Positions 34,849 through 42,248 of a DNA stretch of 64,000 nucleotides are shown here, piece after piece. Numbering within the stretch: position 1 is the stretch's first letter; each line of letters begins with the position of its first letter. The notes beneath the pieces are model-generated. The model was given only the letters and a program-made list of their open reading frames with translations, was not told the origin of the DNA and searched no databases. The position numbers and the translations under genes were made by a program. The DNA is from Terriglobus albidus (lineage in GTDB: Bacteria > Acidobacteriota > Terriglobia > Terriglobales > Acidobacteriaceae): NCBI RefSeq assembly GCF_008000815.1, contig NZ_CP042806.1, positions 992,001 through 1,056,000 on the forward strand. The letters run 5' to 3'.

Positions 34849-34953
34849 ATGCCCTTGATGCGAACCGCAAAAGCCATCGTCACCGATATTCACTTCCTGA
34901 TCCCGCTCATTGTTCTTTGCCTGGGGATCATTCTGCTGATTCAAATTCACTAA
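34849..34953 (+). CDS. 34-residue single-span membrane peptide
   Basis: ATG at 34849 is preceded by GGAAGGAACC at a suitable distance. The peptide begins MPLMRTAKAIVTD and then has one hydrophobic span, IHFLIPLIVLCLGIILLIQI. It ends 20 bp before the sugar permease start, so it is probably co-transcribed and could be a small accessory subunit of that permease. This is inference from spacing; no family is recognised. Confidence 0.6.
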   Translation: MPLMRTAKAIVTDIHFLIPLIVLCLGIILLIQIH

Positions 34954-34973
34954 TTGAGAAAAGTATTCTGCCG

Positions 34974-36260
34974 ATGGCATCTCACGACAAACCACATGCA
35001 CTGGAAGAAGCCAGCCGTCTGCACTGGGCCGGCGTAATCTGCGGTCTTAGCGCCGGCGTTTGGCTGGGCGCCGCTGAGGCTCCCACGAAACTCGTCAACG
35101 CCGGGCTGTCACCGTTTGCGGTGTCGCTCTGCATGGTCTCAGGTGTCTTTGCCGCGCGGTGGACCGTTCCCACGCTGCTGAAAGGCACAAGCCAGGTAAC
35201 CAAGGACCTGATGCGGAAGAAGTATCTGATCCTCTGGGCGTTGCTTGCCGGCATGCTGTGGGCGGTTGCCAATACGCTGACGGTCTTTGCCATCCGCGAT
35301 GTAGGACTGACCATCGCCTTTCCTCTCTGGAATACGAACTCGCTGATCGGTCTGCTATGGGGGCGGCTGCTCTTTGGTGAGCTGAATAACGCCAGCCGGT
35401 CGAACATCCTCAAGGTGGTGGTGGGCACTATCGCCATCGTCTCGGCCGCGACGCTGCTTGGCTTCAGCACCATGCATGCCGATGGAGGACACAGTCATCG
35501 TGCCGTGCAGGGTATTCTTGCGGCGCTCGGTGCCAGCCTGCTGTGGGGCACGATGTATATCCCCTACCGTAAGGCCTACATCAGCGGCATGAATCCGCTG
35601 TCGTTCGTTACGGCCTTTACTTTCGGCGAGCTGGGCACTGTCTTCGCATTGGTCTGGTACTTTGACGGTGGCGCGAAGGCGCCGATCTTCCATAAGGAAG
35701 GTCTGAGTCACCTGCTCTTCTGGCTCTTCCTCGGCGGCTTCGTCTGGGTGATCGGCGATATCTTCCAGCAGTTCGCGACCAAGTACCTCGGTATCGGCCG
35801 CGGCATTCCGCTCTCCAACACGAACCAGTTGTGGGGTCTGGCCTGGGGCGCGTTGGTCTTTGGCGAGCTGGCGAATGCCACCTCCGGCCAGCGGGTGATG
35901 GTTATTACCGGATCGCTGATCATGATCGGCGGAGCCATCGCTATCAGCAGCGCGGTCGCGACACAGCGTGAGCACATCTCGATGAACGATGCTCTGCAGC
36001 GTGAGTGCGACCGGTATGACCTCGATATCTCAGAGGTACTGCGAGATTATGCGACTCCGGAAATCGATCGCACGACACCGCGGAAGTGGTGGGACTATGC
36101 GATCATCGCCGCTGCTGTTGGGGTCTTTGTCTATCTCGGATGGAAGGCCAGGGTTCCGGAGTTAGTGATGAACCTGCGGTGGACCGGCATCCTCGTATGC
36201 CTGCTGATCGCGTCCGCAGCGGCTGGTCTGTTTGCACTGCGTAGATTGTCCAAGACGTAA
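34974..36260 (+). CDS. GRP/RhaT-like sugar permease (DMT superfamily)
   Basis: About 428 residues with ten or more membrane helices. Features of the glucose/ribose/rhamnose porter families are visible: ICGLSAGVWLGAAEAPTKLV, IAFPLWNTNSLIGLLWGRLL, GASLLWGTMYIPYRKAYISG and IGRGIPLSNTNQLWGLAWGA (internal duplication around NTN). A hydrophilic stretch of about 50 residues (about 345-395) precedes the last two helices. ATG at 34974 is the start consistent with the family N-terminus; the ribosome site is weak, so coupling to the 34-residue gene may help. It probably completes uptake of the sugar handled by the upstream genes. Confidence 0.85.
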   Translation: MASHDKPHALEEASRLHWAGVICGLSAGVWLGAAEAPTKLVNAGLSPFAVSLCMVSGVFAARWTVPTLLKGTSQVTKDLMRKKYLILWALLAGMLWAVANTLTVFAIRDVGLTIAFPLWNTNSLIGLLWGRLLFGELNNASRSNILKVVVGTIAIVSAATLLGFSTMHADGGHSHRAVQGILAALGASLLWGTMYIPYRKAYISGMNPLSFVTAFTFGELGTVFALVWYFDGGAKAPIFHKEGLSHLLFWLFLGGFVWVIGDIFQQFATKYLGIGRGIPLSNTNQLWGLAWGALVFGELANATSGQRVMVITGSLIMIGGAIAISSAVATQREHISMNDALQRECDRYDLDISEVLRDYATPEIDRTTPRKWWDYAIIAAAVGVFVYLGWKARVPELVMNLRWTGILVCLLIASAAAGLFALRRLSKT

Positions 36261-36273
36261 AACCGAAACAGAA

Positions 36274-36316
36274 GCTTATGCCCGGCGAACGATGTTCGCC
36301 GGGCATAAGCATTTTT
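36274..36316 (+). terminator. strong intrinsic terminator of the sugar locus
   Basis: GCTTATGCCCGGCGAAC pairs perfectly over 17 bp with GTTCGCCGGGCATAAGC around GAT, followed by ATTTTTG. It lies 13 bp after the permease stop. Confidence 0.9.
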
Positions 36317-36354
36317 GTTTGTCATTTTGTGACGAAGCGAAGAAATCTGCTTTT
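36317..36354 (+). repeat. 38-bp dispersed repeat (TTTGTCATTT type)
   Basis: GTTTGTCATTTTGTGACGAA then GCGAAGAAATCTGCTTTT. Compare 59933-59970 on the same strand and 18967-19006 on the other. Confidence 0.7.
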
Positions 36355-36370
36355 GAATTCTCGCGATATT

Positions 36371-36460
36371 AGCGCTGAAGGCGCGTTCTATACCAGCCTG
36401 GGGCAACGCCCCAGGTTTCAGGCATCAAAAAACAATAGAGGGCTGAAGGCCCGTTCTATA
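36371..36460 (-). repeat. palindromic intergenic repeat (BIME-like), copy 4, inverted
   Basis: AGCGCTGAAGGCGCGTTCTA, the CCTGGGGCAACGCCCCAGG centre, then GGGCTGAAGGCCCGTTCTAT: the reverse complement of the other copies. Confidence 0.9.
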
Positions 36461-36546
36461 TTCGTGAGATGTTTGTACGTGGAGAGGTATGTGTAGGGAG
36501 ATGATCGCGACCCGTAAGACATTAAGCCCGCTCTAAAAGACGCCCT

Positions 36547-36636
36547 TATAGAGCGGGCCTTCAGCCCTTGATCCTTTTCTCAACCAACAACCTGGGGCGT
36601 TGCCCCAGGCTGGTATAGAACGCGCCTTCAGCGCTT
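36547..36636 (+). repeat. palindromic intergenic repeat (BIME-like), copy 5
   Basis: TATAGAGCGGGCCTTCAGCC, the CCTGGGGCGTTGCCCCAGG centre, then TATAGAACGCGCCTTCAGCG. It faces copy 4 in the opposite direction 86 bp away. Confidence 0.9.
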
Positions 36637-36684
36637 TTACAACTTGGCGCCCTTCGATAACTCAGGGTGATAGAGCCTTTCCAT

Positions 36685-37587
36685 TCATTCATCAGACTCC
36701 TCCAGCATTCCAATCTGAAGCCGCTGCAGACGTTCCGGATCTGCAATCACGTCGAGCTGCGTGACTCTGCCGTCTGTGAAGGTGAACCGCAGTACCCGGA
36801 ACAGGTGGCCTCGCGGAGCCAGAAGAATGCCGACTGCTCCATCCACCAGCGCCGGCTGAAAGAAACGCATATGCCGAGCGAAGGCGATGGCATTCCCTGC
36901 CCAGTTACGTGCTCCATGGATCTCGACCGGGAGCCCGGTAGCCGCAGCACTCTTGTCGATGTGGACGACAAGATCGGGATCCAGCACCTGCACCAGGGCT
37001 TCGATATCGCCGGCGCGCAACGCAGTGAGGAAGCTGTTTACGATCTCCCGCTGTTGTGTGAGCTCCAGACCCGTGTCAGGGCTGATGCCACGCACCTGAC
37101 GACGGGCACGGCTTGCAAGCTGTCGTGTGGCGGTGGAGGTGCGGCCTAGGATCGGGGCGATCTCATCGAAAGGGAGATCCATGAGGTCGTGCAGTACAAA
37201 GGCAAAGCGTTCTGCCGGGCTGAGGCGGTTGAGCAATACCATCAGCGCTATGCCGACGGACTCCGCCAGAATCGCTTCCTGCTCAGGGTCAATGCTGGCG
37301 TCGTCTTTTGCCGGAATCTCGATGGGGTTTTCTTCGATCGAGTCTTCCCGGCGTGAGCTGCGGGAGCGCAATATATCCAGGCAGACGCGCGACACAACGG
37401 TGGTGAGCCAGCCGCGAAGGTTGTCGATGCTATTGGCATCGGAGCGGCTAAGCCGCACCCACGTCTCCTGCACGGCATCTTCGGCTTCGCTCAGGGAGCC
37501 GAGCATGCGGTAGGCGACACCGCGCAGATGTCCACGGTTCTGCTCGAACTGTTTTGCCAGCCAATCTTTTTCCGCCACCTCTGTCAC
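36685..37587 (-). CDS. SigJ-type ECF sigma factor with SnoaL-like C-terminus
   Basis: About 300 residues. Sigma region 2 is visible in FEQNRGHLRGVAYRMLGSLS and AEDAVQETWVRL, and region 4 in RLSPAERFAFVLHDLMDLPF then GRTSTATRQLASRARRQV. The C-terminal about 110 residues (VNSFLTALRAGDIEALVQVL onward) form a SnoaL/NTF2-like domain, as in ECF41/SigJ sigma factors, where it tunes activity. GTG at 37587 has GGGAGG just upstream; the longer frame crosses the promoter region and is rejected. It diverges from an AhpD-like gene, the standard ECF41 partner and likely its target. Confidence 0.93.
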   Translation of the reverse strand: MTEVAEKDWLAKQFEQNRGHLRGVAYRMLGSLSEAEDAVQETWVRLSRSDANSIDNLRGWLTTVVSRVCLDILRSRSSRREDSIEENPIEIPAKDDASIDPEQEAILAESVGIALMVLLNRLSPAERFAFVLHDLMDLPFDEIAPILGRTSTATRQLASRARRQVRGISPDTGLELTQQREIVNSFLTALRAGDIEALVQVLDPDLVVHIDKSAAATGLPVEIHGARNWAGNAIAFARHMRFFQPALVDGAVGILLAPRGHLFRVLRFTFTDGRVTQLDVIADPERLQRLQIGMLEESDE

Positions 37588-37698
37588 ATCCCTCCCATTG
37601 CTCCCGTCATGGTTGTGACGAGCGAAACCCAGGCAATGTGACAAGGGTACTCGTCGCGTAGCACCCGCAGACTGCGGGAGAGGAAAAGGAGAAACGCA

Positions 37699-38205
37699 AT
37701 GCAGGCAAGAATGATGAATCCGGCGATGGTTGTTCCCGAAGCCATGCAGGCGCTGATGGCGCTTAGCGCAGCCACCAAGAATGGAGGGGTCCCGGAGAAG
37801 ACGCTGGGCCTGATGCATCTGCGCGCCAGCCAGATCAACGGCTGCGGCGTCTGCCTCGACATGCATGCCCGCATGGCCAGGCATGAGGGCGAAACGGACG
37901 AGCGCATGTTCGCGGTAGCGGCGTGGAGAGAAGCTCCGTACTTCACGGACGCCGAGCGCGCTGCGCTTGCGCTGACGGAAGCTGCGACTCGCCTGAGCGA
38001 TCGGTCTGATCCGGTTCCGGATGATGTTTGGAATGAGGCAGCCAGGCACTACGACGAGAAGGCATTGGCGGTTCTGGTTCTCCAGATCGCTCTGATTAAC
38101 GTGTGGAACCGTGTAAACGTCACCACAAAGCAGATTGCCGGCGAGTGGATGAAGTCGGAAGAAGCGAAGAAGTGGGTGCCGGAGGCAGTACAGAAGGCCT
38201 CGTAA
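37699..38205 (+). CDS. carboxymuconolactone decarboxylase (AhpD)-family protein
   Basis: 168 residues. The redox motif is CGVCLDMH in LMHLRASQINGCGVCLDMHA, followed by the typical MFAVAAWREAPYFTDAERAA. AhpD-like proteins reduce peroxides or act as small redox enzymes through this CxxC and a nearby His. AAGGAG 8 bases upstream supports the ATG. ECF41 sigma factors very often activate a divergent gene of exactly this family, so the 37588-37698 gap probably holds the sigma-dependent promoter. Confidence 0.93.
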   Translation: MQARMMNPAMVVPEAMQALMALSAATKNGGVPEKTLGLMHLRASQINGCGVCLDMHARMARHEGETDERMFAVAAWREAPYFTDAERAALALTEAATRLSDRSDPVPDDVWNEAARHYDEKALAVLVLQIALINVWNRVNVTTKQIAGEWMKSEEAKKWVPEAVQKAS

Positions 38206-38212
38206 ACCAAAG

Positions 38213-38240
38213 GTCCAGCCGCCAGAAGCGGCTGGACTTT
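38213..38240 (+). terminator. intrinsic terminator after the AhpD-like gene
   Basis: GTCCAGCCGC pairs over 10 bp with GCGGCTGGAC around CAGAA, followed by TTT and an AT-rich tail. Confidence 0.8.
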
Positions 38241-38275
38241 CACATTTTGTTTGTCATTTCGTAGCGAAATCCATA

Positions 38276-38304
38276 TTGACAAAGCTGCCGTGCAGGATTA
38301 CTTT
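38276..38304 (+). promoter_or_regulatory. promoter of the CreD operon, overlapped by an operator
   Basis: TTGACA at 38276-38281, 17-base spacer, and TACTTT/TTACTT as a weak -10 at about 38299. The operator at 38300-38316 covers the -10, so binding there should repress. Confidence 0.6.
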
Positions 38305-38316
38305 GCAATGTAAAGT
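38300..38316. promoter_or_regulatory. operator 1 for the HTH regulator
   Basis: ACTTTGCAATGTAAAGT, an imperfect inverted repeat (ACTTT...AAAGT), matches operator 2 at 39325 in 13 of the 15 central bases. It is 6 bases before the first gene of the operon. Confidence 0.7.
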
Positions 38317-38322
38317 GAAGCG

Positions 38323-38937
38323 ATGAGCGACCTGCACAAAGCGCTTGGTGATATCAGCAGTATTCGTAAGCAGCTGGCGAATACCACGGAGTTCCGTGGC
38401 TATGGTCCGGCGACACTGGCTGCCACCGGTGGTTTTGCGGTCCTTGCTGCTGTTGCGCAGGCGTACTGGGTGCCAGAGCCTGTACATCATCTACCGGCGT
38501 ATCTGGCGGTATGGGTTGCGACAGCGATTGTTTGTGCTGCGCTTACGGGAGTCCAGATGTATACGCGGACACGGCGCATGCACTCCGGGTTGTCGGATGA
38601 GATGCTTCGCATGGCGGTGGTGCAGTTCTTGCCCTCGGCCGGTGCGGGTCTGTTGTTGACCGGCGTGTTGGTGTACTTCGCGCCTGCGGTCACGTGGATG
38701 CTTCCCGGGCTGTGGCAGGTGATCTTCAGCATCGGTATCTTCTCTTCCTGCAGGTTTTTGCCACGCGCGATGAGTGCGGCGGGCGCCTGGTATCTCGCGA
38801 CTGGACTTGGCTGCCTCTCCCTGGCGGGAAGCCGTGCGCTCTCGCCGTGGACGATGGGCGTGGCCTATGGAGTCGGCCAGCTTCTTGTCGCCGGTGTTCT
38901 GTTTGTGAACGCGGAAGGAGAGGGCGATGAAGTCTAA
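38323..38937 (+). CDS. integral membrane protein, first gene of the CreD operon
   Basis: 204 residues with five to six membrane helices (for example AATGGFAVLAAVAQAYWV, AYLAVWVATAIVCAALTGVQ, FLPSAGAGLLLTGVLVYFAP). The N-terminal 25 residues are soluble (SDLHKALGDISSIRKQLAN). No family is recognised, though such proteins often precede the PF13601-type regulator in Acidobacteria and Bacteroidetes-like operons. Its stop codon overlaps the regulator start by 11 bp, so they are co-translated. Probably the regulator's membrane partner or target. Confidence 0.75.
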   Translation: MSDLHKALGDISSIRKQLANTTEFRGYGPATLAATGGFAVLAAVAQAYWVPEPVHHLPAYLAVWVATAIVCAALTGVQMYTRTRRMHSGLSDEMLRMAVVQFLPSAGAGLLLTGVLVYFAPAVTWMLPGLWQVIFSIGIFSSCRFLPRAMSAAGAWYLATGLGCLSLAGSRALSPWTMGVAYGVGQLLVAGVLFVNAEGEGDEV

Positions 38938-39310
38938 GTCTGCCTCCGACGGAGGCCGCTTTGCCTATGAGGGGCTGGACCGCGTGATTCACGAGCGGGC
39001 GCGCCTCAGCATTCTTACGTCGTTGGTGACAAATCCCAAGGGGCTGACCTTCAACGACCTCAAGCAGATGTGTGCTCTGACCGATGGCAATCTGAGCCGG
39101 CACCTGAGTGTGCTGGAGAAGGAGAAGATGGTCGAGATCCTGAAAGGACACGATCAGAACCGTCCGCTTACTGTGTGCCGTATGACGTCTTCAGGGCGAA
39201 AGCGCTATCTCGAATATCTCTCCACGCTGGAGCAGGTGATTCGCGATGCAGCCGAAGACGCAAAGCCCGTGGGAGCACAGGTGCGTGGCCTGACTCCGTC
39301 ACGAGTCTAA
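38927..39310 (+). CDS. winged-helix transcriptional regulator (PF13601-like)
   Basis: 127 residues: an N-terminal winged helix (LSILTSLVTNPKGLTFNDLK, LTDGNLSRHLSVLEKEKMVE, wing VCRMTSSGRKRYLEYL) and a short C-terminal helix for dimerisation. This is the HTH_34/MarR-like type. It overlaps the preceding membrane gene by 11 bp and is followed after a small gap by the CreD-like gene. Two matching palindromes lie before the operon and before creD (38300-38316 and 39325-39343), the expected binding sites. Confidence 0.9.
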   Translation: MKSKSASDGGRFAYEGLDRVIHERARLSILTSLVTNPKGLTFNDLKQMCALTDGNLSRHLSVLEKEKMVEILKGHDQNRPLTVCRMTSSGRKRYLEYLSTLEQVIRDAAEDAKPVGAQVRGLTPSRV

Positions 39311-39324
39311 AAAATTTGCCTATT

Positions 39325-39343
39325 AACTTTGCAATACAAAGTT
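39325..39343. promoter_or_regulatory. operator 2 for the HTH regulator
   Basis: AACTTTGCAATACAAAGTT has perfect 7-bp arms (AACTTTG/CAAAGTT) with a 5-base spacer. It lies 15 bp after the regulator's stop and before the CreD-like start, so a second internal promoter is probably controlled here. Confidence 0.78.
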
Positions 39344-39376
39344 CTCTGCGGTGAAGAGGAAAAAGGAGAGAAGTCG

Positions 39377-40768
39377 ATGGCTGAATACTCAATCTTGCAG
39401 GTACCCGTGCGAGGGATCTTTCGCTCGTTATCGATGGGCGTAAAGCTGATCCTGATCTGTTTTCTGGCCTTGTTTATGACCATACCTTCGTTCTTTGTCT
39501 ATGGACTGGTAAACGAACGTACGAACCGTGCGAAGGAGGTAGCCAATGAGATCGGCAGCGGCGTTGGTGGGCCGCAGACTTTCCTCGGACCAACGCTTGC
39601 GATTCCTTATAGCGCCCCAGGTTCGTCGCCATCGGCTCCACTGGAGCGGGGGACGTACTTTGTTTTTCCCGCGGAAGGAAACGCAGCGATTAAAACGGCA
39701 ACCGAGGAGCGCCATCGCTCGTTGTTCCGGGTGCCGGTCTTTCAGGCGGATTTGGTCTTCGACGCGAACTTCGACCTGACCGGCGTTCCGGAGGCTCTGC
39801 CCAAGGATGCCACGCTGAACTGGGACCGTGCTGAGGTTCTTGTCGGTGTAAGCGATGCGCGCGGTGCCCTGGCTGACGCAGTGCTTACCTCTGACGCTGG
39901 AACCGTGACGCTCACGCCTGCAAAGGCGGTCGATAGTGTCGTCATGGGAGAGCAGAAGCAGCAGAAACTCTCGCTCATTGGGGCGCAGGTCAGCGAGGCG
40001 AAGCCCGGAAACAAGTTCCATGTGAAATCTGTCCTTAAGTTCTCCGGCGCGAACCGGATTGCCGTTCTCGCCTATGGCAAGACAACCCGCCTCACAGCGC
40101 AGGGCGATTGGCGGACCCCTGGCTTCGACGGTGGTATTCCGCCAGCCACCAGAAACCTGAACGAGCAGGGATACACTGCTACGTGGACTGTCCCTTTCAT
40201 TGCCCGCAACGTACGCTCCGAGGGAGCCGGAAACATCCTGGCGTCGCTCGACACAACCAACCTGGGAATCTCGTTCGTTGAAGTTGCAGATCCGTATCAA
40301 TCCGTGGAGAGGTCGCTGAAATACGCGCTTCTCTTCCTCGGCATGGTCTTTCTCTCTTACTTCGTCTTTGAAGCGACGACGCGAAAGAGCGTGCACCCTG
40401 CGCAGTATGTGCTGGTTGGCATCGCGCAGCTTATCTTCTATTTGCTGCTGCTCTCGTTTGCGGAACGCATCGGCTTCAACTACGGGTTCCTGATCGCGGG
40501 CGCTGCAACAGTTGGGCTGTTGTCCATCAATGCCGCCTGGATCTTTGAGAGCCGGATGCAGGGCTTGCGAGCCTTCGCCATCTTCTCGTTGCTGTACACA
40601 CTGATCTATCTGCTGCTTACGCTGGAAGACAATGCGCTTCTGGTCGGCTCGGTCACCAGCTTCCTCGTCGTAGCAGCAGCGATGTACTTCACGCGGACGA
40701 TTGACTGGTCAGGATCTGTCTCCGGTGCATCGAGCTCCGTGCCAGTCAATCAGGAAGGCACGCGATGA
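39377..40768 (+). CDS. creD: CreD-like inner-membrane protein
   Basis: About 463 residues. One N-terminal helix (LILICFLALFMTIPSFFVYG) is followed by VNERTNRAKEVANEIGSGVG and a large periplasmic domain (about 55-315). A cluster of five or six C-terminal helices (from YALLFLGMVFLSYFVFEATT, with QYVLVGIAQLIFYLLLLSFA) completes the CreD pattern. In other bacteria CreD responds to CreBC signalling and membrane or envelope stress; no CreBC is seen here. AAGGAG 7 bases upstream supports ATG 39377. It overlaps the UppS gene by 4 bp, so the whole series is one operon. Confidence 0.9.
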   Translation: MAEYSILQVPVRGIFRSLSMGVKLILICFLALFMTIPSFFVYGLVNERTNRAKEVANEIGSGVGGPQTFLGPTLAIPYSAPGSSPSAPLERGTYFVFPAEGNAAIKTATEERHRSLFRVPVFQADLVFDANFDLTGVPEALPKDATLNWDRAEVLVGVSDARGALADAVLTSDAGTVTLTPAKAVDSVVMGEQKQQKLSLIGAQVSEAKPGNKFHVKSVLKFSGANRIAVLAYGKTTRLTAQGDWRTPGFDGGIPPATRNLNEQGYTATWTVPFIARNVRSEGAGNILASLDTTNLGISFVEVADPYQSVERSLKYALLFLGMVFLSYFVFEATTRKSVHPAQYVLVGIAQLIFYLLLLSFAERIGFNYGFLIAGAATVGLLSINAAWIFESRMQGLRAFAIFSLLYTLIYLLLTLEDNALLVGSVTSFLVVAAAMYFTRTIDWSGSVSGASSSVPVNQEGTR

Positions 40769-41514
40769 CACACGAAGGACTGCACGTCGCCATCATCATG
40801 GATGGCAACGGCCGGTGGGCGACGCGGCGCGGATTACCCCGCGCCGCCGGCCACCGCGCTGGAGTGGCGACGATCCGCCGTATTGTCGATCGCGCTCTCG
40901 ATCATGGAATTGGACGCCTTACACTGTATGCCTTCTCGTCAGATAACTGGCGCCGGCCAACCGCGGAGGTGCAGGGTATCTTCTGGCTGCTGCGTGCGTT
41001 TCTTCGACTCGAAACGAACCGGCTCCGCCAGAGAGGTGTGCGGTTGCAGGCAATTGGCAGGCGCGATCGTTTAGCTCCGGTGGTTCGCGAGGCAATCGAA
41101 AAAGCCGAATTGTTGACGGCAGCGGGAGACCGTCTCGACCTTTGTGTTGCGATTGACTACTCCTCCAGGGAGACGATCGCGCGTGCCGCGGCAGGGATGA
41201 CTTTGTCGGCGGATGAAACCATGTGCCAGCCGATACTGTCGCAACGCCTCATGGGCAACAACAGCGATGTGGATCTGCTTATTCGTACCGGTGGCGAAAA
41301 GCGGCTCTCTGACTTCCTCCTGTGGGAGTCGGCCTATGCGGAGCTGTACTTTACTGACTGCATGTGGCCTGACTTCGACGAGGCGGAGTTCGATGCGGCC
41401 CTGGAGGAGTTCTACGGCAGGGAGCGCCGATTTGGCGGTCTGTCTGTGAGCGCGCCCGACCCAGCAACATCGACGCATTTCAGCCTTGCCCTTAGTCTGG
41501 ACAGGAGTTTATGA
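40765..41514 (+). CDS. uppS: isoprenyl transferase (undecaprenyl diphosphate synthase paralogue)
   Basis: 249 residues, the normal family length. The catalytic motif is IIMDGNGRWA with D13, followed by GHRAGVATIRRIV, TLYAFSSDNWRRP and VDLLIRTGGEKRLSDFLLWE with AELYFTDCMWPDF at the end. Cis-prenyltransferases of this family make undecaprenyl diphosphate, the lipid carrier for peptidoglycan and O-antigen. A main uppS normally sits beside cdsA; here it is translationally coupled (ATGA) to a CreD-like gene and another membrane gene. It is probably a second, regulated copy or one of altered chain length. Regulation through operators 1 and 2 is inferred. Confidence 0.93.
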   Translation: MTHEGLHVAIIMDGNGRWATRRGLPRAAGHRAGVATIRRIVDRALDHGIGRLTLYAFSSDNWRRPTAEVQGIFWLLRAFLRLETNRLRQRGVRLQAIGRRDRLAPVVREAIEKAELLTAAGDRLDLCVAIDYSSRETIARAAAGMTLSADETMCQPILSQRLMGNNSDVDLLIRTGGEKRLSDFLLWESAYAELYFTDCMWPDFDEAEFDAALEEFYGRERRFGGLSVSAPDPATSTHFSLALSLDRSL

Positions 41515-42011
41515 CGCCCGCCGACGCTCTTCGCCGCATCCGATTCTGGCTCGTTCTCTTCATCATTGGATTGGTTCTCAGCGGTGTGACTGCCTTCCCG
41601 CTGCAGACGGAATTGGACTGGTTCGTTGCCGTCCTGCATCATTCCTGGATCGAGCCAACCGCGACGTCCACGCACCTGTTGCCGTGGACCGAGCGCGTGC
41701 AGCAGGCATTGACGGTTACGAATGAAAGCTATCCGTTTCTTGCTTACGGAACGGACTGGCTGGCATTCGCGCACCTTGTCATCGCCATCACTTTTGTTGG
41801 TCCATACATCGATCCCGTCCGCAACAAATGGGTGATCACCTTTGGTCTCATCGCCTGTGCGGCAGTGATCCCTCTCGCCTTGATCGCCGGACAGGTAAGA
41901 GGGATTCCGTTCGGCTGGAGGATGATCGATTGCAGCTTTGGCATCTTCGGGGCGATTCCACTCCTCTATTGCAGGCGGCTCATCGTGAGGATCGAGCAAA
42001 ACCGGCTCTGA
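41511..42011 (+). CDS. integral membrane protein, last gene of the CreD operon
   Basis: 166 residues with about four membrane helices (WLVLFIIGLVLSGVTAFPLQ, LAFAHLVIAITFVGPYIDPV, WVITFGLIACAAVIPLALIA, LIVRIEQNRL tail). No family is recognised. Its ATG overlaps the UppS stop by 4 bp. It ends nine bases before a perfect 38-bp palindrome, probably the operon's end structure. Confidence 0.8.
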   Translation: MTPADALRRIRFWLVLFIIGLVLSGVTAFPLQTELDWFVAVLHHSWIEPTATSTHLLPWTERVQQALTVTNESYPFLAYGTDWLAFAHLVIAITFVGPYIDPVRNKWVITFGLIACAAVIPLALIAGQVRGIPFGWRMIDCSFGIFGAIPLLYCRRLIVRIEQNRL

Positions 42012-42019
42012 TTAGCGGT

Positions 42020-42057
42020 AAGGTGCAATATCCGTATTAATACGGATATTGCACCTT
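42020..42057. terminator. perfect 38-bp palindrome after the CreD operon
   Basis: AAGGTGCAATATCCGTATT is followed directly by its exact reverse complement AATACGGATATTGCACCTT (19-bp arms, no spacer). As RNA it would make a long hairpin; there is no U-tract. It might equally be a DNA-binding site. It lies 9 bp after the operon's stop codon. Confidence 0.75.
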
Positions 42058-42248
42058 GGCATGCGTGCATTTATAGTTGGCGACACACCGTCCATAAGGG
42101 CTAACAAAGTCTTCCACCCACTCTTGTTGTATGTCCCATATCCCTGGCCCGGCCTTTTGTGCTTCTGCCTCGCCAGCCCAGGGTTGCAGCATTTTCCAGG
42201 TTGTTCTCAGGTCAAAGCGTTGTCGTGGTCTTCCACGGTATTGGAGGG

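Larger units (their letters stand above)
36261..36684. other. 424-bp region of terminator and repeats
   Basis: It contains the terminator of the sugar locus, a TTTGTCATTT repeat (36317-36354) and two BIME-like copies in opposite orientations (36371-36460 and 36547-36636). No gene seen. It separates convergent genes. Confidence 0.7.
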
